From NCBI GenBank assembly GCA_963966185.1, contig CAWZYM010000406.1:196001-260000 (forward strand): a stretch of DNA of 64,000 nucleotides, written 5' to 3'. The DNA comes from Rhabditoides inermis (Eukaryota; Nematoda; Chromadorea; Rhabditida; Rhabditidae). The notes beneath the pieces were generated by a model, which was given only the letters and a program-made list of their open reading frames with translations, did no database searches and was not told where the DNA came from. The position numbers were made by a program, and so were the translations under genes. Of this stretch, positions 57,070 to 64,000 are shown one piece after another (the stretch's first letter is position 1; each line of letters starts with the position of its first letter).

Positions 57070-58441
57070 TCAGGGCCGGGGCGCACCGTACATGAAGTTC
57101 TCCTCCGCATAGTACTGCGTCGGCTCCTGGTAGCGGAAGTGCGTAAAGTCCGCCACCGCGGCACCACAGTTGTACGGTAGCGCAAGAACGTCGCGATCGC
57201 GCACCTGCAAAACTATTAATAAAAACATGAAACTCAAACTCATATAATTACACGATACCACGATACCACCCAATTACAAAACATTTACATCTCACTCACC
57301 TTCATTAGATTCAGTTTGGTTGGGTCGTGCTTGGGTGGATCAGGTCGAACACCCTGCCCGGCCCGAGAGTGCAGCTGGTCCAATGACGGCAGCATGGCCA
57401 TCCAGTCCACTCCGCGTCCGTTCGAACTCGCCGGACGGGACACCACCTCGTCCTCTTCCTCCCGGATACGCTCCACAGACGGCGTGCTGCCGAGGCGCGG
57501 CAGCTGCAGTATAGTGCGTTTTCTCCTCACACGTGCTCGGCGTGGTCGGAGCCATGTCCGGCTTGAGCTTGCGCTAGTCACGATACCCGGTGCGGTAGAC
57601 TGAAGGGAGATGGCCAACTGAAAAGTCACGGCGATTCACAGTTGATAATCTGTGGGTTGCGGAGCTGCGCAACAAAAACGCGCGACTCGCACGGGGCGTG
57701 TCACCAAAACACAAAGCACATCAGAGTCAGCTGGGATTGTGGCAAGACCACTAGCTCAAGTGAGGCTCCGCCCACTGCTTTTCGAGACCAGTAAACGAGA
57801 CTACGGGTACACGACAATATCTCCACTAGATTGTGCTTTGTGTTTTGGTAACACGCAACAGGACTACTCGCGGCTGATTTGAGCTTATAGCGATTTTCTT
57901 GAGTTGTAAACCGCCGAGAAAGGAAATAATAATATAACAAACAAATAGGGGTGAGAACATCAAAGTACCTTTTGATCGGCCTGCTCACTGTTGACGCGCT
58001 CCTCACGTTCGCGCAGACTGTTGTCAATGTGCATATGCGTGGGCGTGGGCAGGTTCGACGACAACTGCGCCACCAGATACGAAGTCGACTGCACGTTCAT
58101 TCGACGAGCCGCTAGAAGAACATTATACAATTACTATTATTAAAAGAAAACAATAATATACATTAAAAATGGGAAATAATCACCCCTGACGGACGGCAGG
58201 AGATGCGTTGGCACCCAATGGAGACTCAACCGTCTTGGTAAGCTTCATCGAACCGCCGCCATTCACTTAAAAGAAATACATATACATACACAATTAAGAA
58301 ATGATGGACTCACCGAGTGGGGGCTCCTCAGCCTTGCGCTTTCTGCGATGTTCGTCGCCCTGCTTGAGCAGCTCCGCGCCCCCCGACTTCGACTCGAGCA
58401 ACGGCATGGGAGAGACAATCGACTTGGGCGCATAGCTGCTA
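57070..58441 (-). CDS. Unrecognised multi-exon host protein, C-terminal part
   Basis: Exons read on the minus strand: 58441-58314, 58265-58184 (or to 58191), 58111-57969, 57617-57300 and 57204-57070 (stop TGA). Introns are 48-351 bp with GT...AG ends. The last two introns are phase 0 and the frames join without stops; the 58184/58191 donor is uncertain, since only GT at 58190 keeps the frame. The encoded protein has a basic RRKRK stretch (possible nuclear signal), a charged LREREERVNSEQ segment, low-complexity Ser/Arg regions and a distinctive C-terminus (LPYNCGAAVADFTHFRYQ). No catalytic or domain motif is recognised. The start lies upstream of 58441 and was not found. The compact exons with clear splice sites support a real gene. 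Confidence 0.6.
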
Positions 58442-58850
58442 CTAAAACATACACATATCCTGGTATACGAATTACTAAAACACACGCCAGAATACAGAAT
58501 AGGAAAAACGCTAGACAAAAACTGAATGTTTCGAAAATATACGAAGATTATGCGTACTATGGCATTCAGGACATACTATAGTCGCGACGTTTTGTGAAAA
58601 CTTGTGTGATATATTATACGCGTAAAATAACAAACCACAACGTCTAATAATACTAGGACATTGAGCTGGAGCGGGTTACATACAACATATCATTTCGAAT
58701 TTCGATGTCGAGCGTCCTACAACCTATAAGACGTTTCCATACTCATAAATGGGTTATACATCACAGGAATATACTATTGAACCGATATGAATTATAAAAA
58801 CACATCAAAAACATTCAAAAATTGAAAACAACAAAGTAAGACAAATTTTA
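58442..58850. other. Intron or upstream region, nothing recognised
   Basis: AT-rich. An intron acceptor TATGTTTTAG ends at 58442 (minus), so at least part of this is an intron of the minus-strand gene. No further exon could be identified. Confidence 0.4.
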
Positions 58851-58854
58851 CTAG

Positions 58855-58995
58855 CAAACGAGAGGGGGCGGGGCTAACGAATCGGTCGGCCAATCAGTGT
58901 GCGCGACGACAAGTGGTTGCACCAATGAGCGCGGGCGTTGTGGGAGGGGCATACGTGATGCACACCGTCGTCGCCGCCGCCGCCGTCGTAAACAC
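58855..58995. promoter_or_regulatory. GC-rich promoter-like segment
   Basis: GGGGGCGGGGCTAACG (GC box), two CCAAT-type motifs (CCAATCAG about 58890, CCAATGAG about 58922) and a GCC-repeat stand in otherwise AT-rich DNA, upstream of the minus-strand gene. A promoter is plausible; no transcript start is shown by sequence. Confidence 0.35.
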
Positions 58996-59165
58996 GTTTA
59001 GTGGCAAAGCGGGAGAGAGCGAGTGAGCGGCTGTTTTGGATGCCGCAATTGATATTTATTTTTCTAATCATACTCATATGTCTTACAAGATGATATTCTA
59101 ACAAATACAACATACTAATGATGTAAATTGTATTAGCATAGAGAAATCGCTTGTGGCTTGGGAGT

Positions 59166-59219
59166 GGCGCGCTGCGCGCGCCACAGATCATAACAAACGG
59201 GCGGCGCTGCGCGCCGCCC
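59166..59219. repeat. Pair of perfect GC hairpins with TGC loops
   Basis: GGCGCGC-TGC-GCGCGCC (59166-59182) and GGGCGGCGC-TGC-GCGCCGCCC (59199-59219). The style is like the TTC-loop hairpins of F1/F2: triloop, all-GC stem, isolated in AT-rich DNA. No repeat unit around them was recognised. Confidence 0.75.
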
Positions 59220-59341
59220 CTAATGAGAGAGCAAGGGGGCGTGGCTGGCCAGCGCGCCCCCATCGCCAGTTGTGTGGTGGCCCTGGCCGGATAAACCTCT
59301 TTTTATGATGTTGGTTATCTGAGGGAAACCAGAGCTCTACC

Positions 59342-59455
59342 TTGCGGAGCCACAACGACCCCCACGGGTGAAGCTAACCCGTGGCTTGGGTATTTACTAC
59401 TTGCGGACTGTGGAGTATTCACGAGCTCGCCGCTACACCATTAGAGCACCGCAAT
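59342..59455 (-). ncRNA. Structured RNA candidate, tRNA-like arms
   Basis: On the minus strand: TTGCGG pairs with a distal CCGCAA. GCTC-(TAATGGTGTAGCGGC)-GAGC resembles a tRNA D-arm, and TGGTGTAGCGG fits an A box. CCACGGGT-TAGCTTC-ACCCGTGG (59362-59384) is a perfect 8-bp stem with a 7-base loop. The arms are too far apart for a normal cloverleaf and no B box is present, so this may be a tRNA-derived repeat or another small RNA. Confidence 0.3.
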
Positions 59456-59574
59456 GCCAAGTAATAAATATTATACCAAGCAAATGTGTTTGTGTTTGAA
59501 TTTGAATATACGTGGCATTAGTATCACTATCTGCAAGAATTAAGTGTTCCATCGACAATCGCACCCGTTACGGA

Positions 59575-59724
59575 ACCCAATTTCTATTAGAAAAGTACTA
59601 AATTTATAGTCGGCAAACGCTAAAAATTTAGTAATGAAACACTGAAATTTTAGTAAGGAAAAACTGAAGTTTTAGTAGAAAATGTGAAATTTCGTTACTA
59701 AAATTGTAGCTATTTTTTTAGTCC
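59575..59724. repeat. Short AAATTTTAGTA tandem phrases
   Basis: AAAATTTAGTAATG, AAATTTTAGTAAGG, AAGTTTTAGTAGAA and inverse TTACTAAAATTG follow each other at 20-30-base steps and lead into the F3 tail TTTCTACTAAAATGTCC. A matching TAAAATTTTAGTAACG lies beyond the other end of the F3 copy (about 62175). Confidence 0.7.
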
Positions 59725-61266
59725 CCTTTTCTACTAAAATGTCCTATGGTGTCCGTACGTCATTCCAGAGGCATAACTAGCTTCAAACTCAACCGATTCA
59801 CATGAAACTTGGTAAAAAAATGTTCTCTTCCAAGGACGACATCAAAATTCAGGCACCTCTCAACTCCCCCTCTACGCCCATATTTGGTAGGAAAACCACC
59901 AAAAATGGTCACTTTTACACTTTTTCTTGTGTGTCCGCGTGCATATTTCCGTTTCTACTGAACCGATTTGCGTGAAACTTTTCAGAAAGTTTACATATCA
60001 CTTCAGGACGCAGTCCACTCTGTGATTACTCTCCAATTACACTCATTGCCTATATTTGTTAGAAAAACCTCAAAATTCGCCGATTTTTGGTGCTGTCTGC
60101 AGCGAAAGCTTTTCACCTAAGAATTAGTTTTGCCTCTTGTTGTGTAATTACTTTTGACAAATAATATTGTCGCGAACCTGCAAGTTTCAACCTCATTGGT
60201 TACGATGTGAGCGAAATATAGCCAAATTAGCAAAAGATGCGCGCGCGCCCTCACCTCACTTTTGCGATTTTGAGTATTTCCGCGGTCATAACTTGATTCA
60301 TACAAAACCAATTTGCAAGAAACTTCTCAGATAGTTGAGTTTAAGTCTTCTGATGCAGTCCATTATGTGACAGTTCTCAATTTTGCTTTCATTACCTCTG
60401 TTTTTGGTCAAAATACTACCAAAAATGGTCACTTTTCCACTTTTTCTTTTGTGTCCGCAAGAATATCTCCGTTTCTAATAAAACGATTTGCGTGAAACTT
60501 TGCAGAAAGTTTACTTTGTGTTTCAGAATGCAGTCCACTTTCTTATACGTCTCTACTTACTCTTGTTATAGAAGAAAAACCACGAAAATCATTAAACTTG
60601 TAGCTGTCTGCAGCGAACGCTTCTCATCTAAGCAACATCTCTGTTTTTATGTTCCGTAATTACGTTCAAAAAACAGTTTTTTTGCGTACCTACAAAATTC
60701 AGCCTGAGTGGTTACAATGTGAGAAAGATATAGCCAATTTATCAAAAGGTGCGCGCGCCCTTGCATTTCTTTTACGATTTTGATTAGTTCATAACTTTAG
60801 TCATAATAAACCAATTTGTATGACACTGCAGATTAGTTGAGTTTACGTCCTCGGCTGTAGTCCACGTTGTGATAGTTTTCAATTTTGCTTTCATTATTCT
60901 GTTTAAAAACATCAAAATCTCGCTGTCCGGCAGCGGAAGTTCCATGTTCAAGAAAAGCAAAAGTTTTACTTCAATCTCTAGAAATGCATTGACAAAGAAC
61001 GGAGAGAGAGGGATAGAGGAAAAGTTAGAGAGAAATATATGAAATATATAGATATATTTATAGAGAGAAAGGCAGTGGTAGATCGACTTACTGTTGTCTT
61101 TGCATTGACAACAGAAAAGATGCGAGAGGAGACCTAAGAGAAAGAGAAAGAGAAAGAGAGGGAAAAAGAGAAAAATATAGAGTGAGTGAGAAAGAGAGAG
61201 ATTATTGAGGGAAAGAGGTTGCAGAAGCAGAGAAGCAGAACTGTCTGTTTTCGTAGCATTAAAGGA

Positions 61267-61604
61267 ACAGTGACGACTTATTTGACACGGAGTACTTTTA
61301 AAAATCATGTTTTCATTTGCATTTTTTTTCGAAAGAACGACGATTCTGCGTTACTTTCGAATCTGACACTGCCAAGGATGCAGATGAAAATTTGAATTTT
61401 CCGCCAACGCTTCAATACTGCAAATTGGGGTCGGAGACATAAGCGCAATTGAACAACGCTTAGTCAATAGCTTCATGGCTCAGAGCATGTGCGCTGCGTT
61501 GTGGCCCCCGATCTTCGCCGGTTCGATCCCACGGCCAAACGTTTTGCTCGTGTGAAAATGAGGAGTTGTGGCAGGTTGTGACAGAAATAAGTCGTCACTG
61601 TGCT
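61267..61604. mobile_element. Small inverted-terminal element inside F3 copy C
   Basis: ACAGTGACGACTTATTT at 61267-61283 and its exact inverse AAATAAGTCGTCACTGT at about 61586-61602 bound a segment that is absent from F3 copies A and B at the matching place (between the CT tract and the CGTAGCATTAA phrase). Length is about 336 bp. It includes a pol III-like A and B box (61476, 61520). It is a short DNA element with terminal inverted repeats; the superfamily is unknown. Confidence 0.6.
61469..61545 (+). ncRNA. tRNA-like segment with A and B boxes
   Basis: TGGCTCAGAGCATG (61476) fits an A box and GGTTCGATCCC (61520-61530) is a perfect B box. They are 44 bases apart, as in ordinary tRNA genes. 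The putative acceptor strands do not pair and the T-stem is weak, so I regard it as a tRNA pseudogene or a pol III promoter carried by the surrounding small element. Confidence 0.4.
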
Positions 61605-62165
61605 TTTAACACTAAAAGAAATACGAGGAGAGCAAAAATATAGAGAAAGCAGAGAGAGAAGAGAGGGGAGAAAGAGGGAGAGATAGAAATAGGAGGGCTA
61701 ATATCAGAGCGATGCTGACTCGTGCCTGAGCGCATTTAGTTTTTATGAGCATAGGAAAGTATAGTTCAGAAAAAAGAAATAAATCATTAATCTTTTCATA
61801 GACATTGATAGGTGAAGCGCGCGGCAGCGTGCGGGTGCTCTTTCTGTATAAGCGATGACATTGTTGTTCAGAAATAAAAAAAAAACCTACTGACTCGTAC
61901 AGCGAAGGTGCGCGGCAGCTTACTATAGGACTTGCAAACCAGTTATTATTATTATTATTACCCCGCTCCTAGACAACATACTTATCAGTGCAATCAATAC
62001 ATCAATCGACTAATCTTCTCTACTTTAATAATTCGTTTCACTCAAAATGTTATGAATTTGTAGATAAACAGTATTATTAAACATAACAAAAACTTGTATG
62101 AATTTCCATTCTTCTAATTTTCATGATCTAGCGCGGAGGCGCGCGACAGCGCGCCGGAGCGCTAG

Positions 62166-62812
62166 TAACGGAACGCTAAAATTTTAGTAACGCGGACTCT
62201 ACCGAGAAACATATCGACTGACGGCGATCTCTCTCTCCTCTCTCTCTGTCATGGATACGCAAGAGGTTCACTGTAAAATATCAAATACCAATCTGGGGAC
62301 TGGTATTACATAGATATGTCGTCTGGTTTGGATGAATCTTGTCAGGTTGTCAGGTTCTGACGTTTTGTGAATATTTGAATTTGAGGGAGTTTTTTCATCG
62401 TAAAATAACGAGATAATGCAGACATGTGAAATGTGAAACCTATCCAAAATCAATTGAAACATTTCATTCAAATGACAAGAACAAACTACAAATATTCAAG
62501 AAAAGTATATTATGAGCGATAGTATCTTCTAGTTGTTCACCACTCGAAACTCGAGTGCGCTATCGCTGGTGATACTCTCTTGGTTTCTGCGGAAGAGAAT
62601 TTCGTCAAGAAGTGATTTCGTCAAGAAAACGGAACAGGGATATACGTATTTGCGCGACGAAATCACATTTAATCAATAAATAGTCAATAAATCACACACT
62701 CGCACAATCATTCATAAGTGATAAGAAAGAGAGACGCCACCGCTACTGTTATAAGAAACTGTTTTTAAACGATTATGCATTTCTAATATCTTCTTTGTCA
62801 TTCCGAGTATTT
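62166..62812. other. Intergenic, nothing recognised
   Basis: Spacer between the inverted F3 copy and the stop codon of the kinase gene. Short frames have no support. The part next to 62812 would be the kinase 3' untranslated region. Confidence 0.45.
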
Positions 62813-63967
62813 TCAATCCTTGATCTTCACTTTAGACAATTTGGCCAGAATCTCATCAAAGTCGGCGCGCTTGTCCACGTTCTGAATTTCAACGTACAGT
62901 GACCCAAATTGCAGACACAGTACCTGCTTGAAACACAATCCAATTACTTTCTTGACCGGTTTCGGCACAGAGTCGGGTACAAATAGTGGCTGCTTTCCAG
63001 ACATGATCTAGATTAGGGTAAGTAGAAGTACAGTATCCAGGAACTCCTTTTATTCGCAGTAATCTAACCGTTTCGTTATTTTTCCTAATCAGTGAGTATC
63101 ACTGGTTACAACACTTTTTTTGAATACAAAACAGTGTCACTGGTTATCGTATGCTCAAACTACAGTACCCCACCTTCTCCCTGATCTCAGGGCTCTTCAG
63201 TCCGGGAAACGGGTCCGACTTGCAGTGATTGTACAGCTCCCACATCATCACTCCAAACGCCCACACGTCAGACTTGGTAGAGAACGTGCCCTGTGAGCTA
63301 TACGATAGATTACGGTATGTAACAATACGGTAGGAACTTTGGGGGGAAAGCAATCTTAGATACAGTAACCACCGTACCGTGCGAATCACTTCGGGCGCGA
63401 GCCACTTCATCGGCATCTTCTTCAGCAGGTCAACCTAAAGAGAGTACTGTAATCAAGTGATGCACAGGTATAAATACAAAAGTATTCACAGATTTTAGTA
63501 CAGATTTCAATTCACACTGTGCGTGTGATGTGCAAGTACCGTATACCTTGAGAATGTCCTTGTTCGACTCGGAGAGACCAAAGTCCGAGATCTTGACTTC
63601 GTCCCGCCCACCGAGGAGACAGTTACGGGCGGCAATGTCACGGTGGATGATCTGGAGAAAGAGAGTGTTAAAAAAAGGAGAAAAGAGAGAGATGAAGGGA
63701 TAAAGAGGAAGAGAAGGAGAGAGCGAGAGAGAGATGGCCAAACCTTCTTGGACGCGAGGTACGCCATCCCTCTCGCCGCATCAGTCGAATATCGAGTGAT
63801 GTGACCCCACTTGAGCTGCGGATTCTTCTCCAAGTGACTCTGAAAAAAGTACCGTATATCTAATTCCATCTACAGTATTTCCAGCTACAGTATACCTTGA
63901 GCACTCCACCGGCCGCCAGTTCGAGCACAATCATCATGGGCTCTTCCTGCGGAGCCACACCCCACAA
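62813..63967 (-). CDS. Non-receptor tyrosine kinase, C-terminal exons (gene continues past 64000)
   Basis: Exons on the minus strand: 63967-63896, 63839-63744, 63651-63547, 63434-63378, 63290-63174, 63007-62924 and 62881-62813 (TGA). Every exon is a multiple of three and every intron is phase 0 (56, 92, 112, 87, 166 and 42 bp). Motifs in order: hinge region MIVLELAAGGVL; helix RYSTDAARGMAYL; catalytic loop HRDIAARN; SDFGLS; MKWLAPE; SDVWAFGVMMWEL; PEIREK; and the C-lobe end CFKQNVDKRADFDEIL. HRDIAARNCL and SDFGLS suit the nematode Fer-like group. Between DFG and APE there is no tyrosine, and Phe replaces the usual Trp in the CW motif. The role is protein tyrosine phosphorylation in the cytoplasm; the substrate is unknown. 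The N-terminal lobe and any SH2 domain lie outside the window. Confidence 0.93.
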
Positions 63968-64000
63968 CTGCAAGTACTGTGATCAAGAGGAGAACTGTAG

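Larger units (their letters stand above)
59725..62165 (-). repeat. F3 repeat copy C, inverted
   Basis: Inverted relative to copies A and B. The tail TTTCTACTAAAATGTCCTAT (inverse of AGGACATTTTAGTAGAAA) is at the left and the palindrome CTAGCGC...GCGCTAG at 62128-62165. It contains the same phrase modules, the GGAAGCTCCATGT-type phrase (here GGAAGTTCCATGTTC, 60939), a degenerate GA tract (61130-61210) and, unlike the others, a segment of about 360 bases (61260-61610) with a tRNA-like part that looks like an insertion: ACTGACGACTTATTT-type ends (ACAGTGACGACTTATTT at 61267 and its inverse AAATAAGTCGTCACTGT at 61588). Confidence 0.85.

Noticed and set aside
58874..59263. 129-codon minus-strand frame over the GC-rich promoter-like segment
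   Set aside because: Spans hairpins and CCAAT/GC-box sequence. No splice link to the downstream gene and no domain.

Overview
The window is most consistent with a repeat-dense stretch of a rhabditid-type nematode chromosome. The supporting evidence is tiny introns (42-166 bp) with TTTCAG-like acceptors, a split tyrosine-kinase gene of nematode style, AT-rich non-coding DNA, and retroelements of Ty3/gypsy and CR1-like type. No species is claimed. Only about 2 kb at the right end looks like host coding sequence.

Layout. (1) 1-24745: eleven units of a long repeat, here called F1, with a basic unit near 1.92 kb. Units end in a GC-rich block of perfect hairpins and contain subrepeats packed with TTGTTTAC/GTAAACA. 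(2) 24746-38046: three units of a related repeat, F2 (about 0.85-0.96 kb). The first is split by a complete 10.6-kb LTR retrotransposon (24915-35513) with apparently identical 240-bp LTRs, a TAAA target duplication and three long ORFs. (3) 38047-42062: a tRNA-like fragment and a 64-bp minisatellite, split by a 2.9-kb palindromic DNA element flanked by TA. (4) 42063-50538: two tandem copies of a third family, F3, the first split by a near full-length non-LTR retrotransposon (43602-47557). (5) 50539-51598: a GA-rich minisatellite. (6) About 51880-55860: a decayed relative of the first LTR element, lacking integrase. (7) 55869-56401: a 533-bp element with 119-bp identical inverted arms. (8) 57070-58441 (minus): an unrecognised multi-exon host gene. 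(9) 59160-62165: hairpins, a possible structured RNA and an inverted F3 copy. (10) 62813-63967 (minus): the C-terminal exons of a tyrosine kinase.

The main biological system is the LTR element. Its first ORF fuses a Gag core, an RS/RD-rich domain and an envelope-like membrane glycoprotein UPSTREAM of pol. The envelope tail carries retroviral-style late-budding motifs (PTAP plus two YPxL). The CCHC zinc knuckles expected in Gag lie in a separate ORF 3' of pol whose ATG directly follows a splice-acceptor sequence. The degenerate second element repeats the plan: a homologous envelope block, a transmembrane segment, a PPPY motif, then protease and reverse transcriptase. This points to a lineage with envelope between gag and pol rather than a one-off fusion.

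The repeat families F1, F2 and F3 look different at first sight but share one layout: degenerate phrase modules, a CCATAGCA-type tail, then a CTAGC...GCTAG palindrome.
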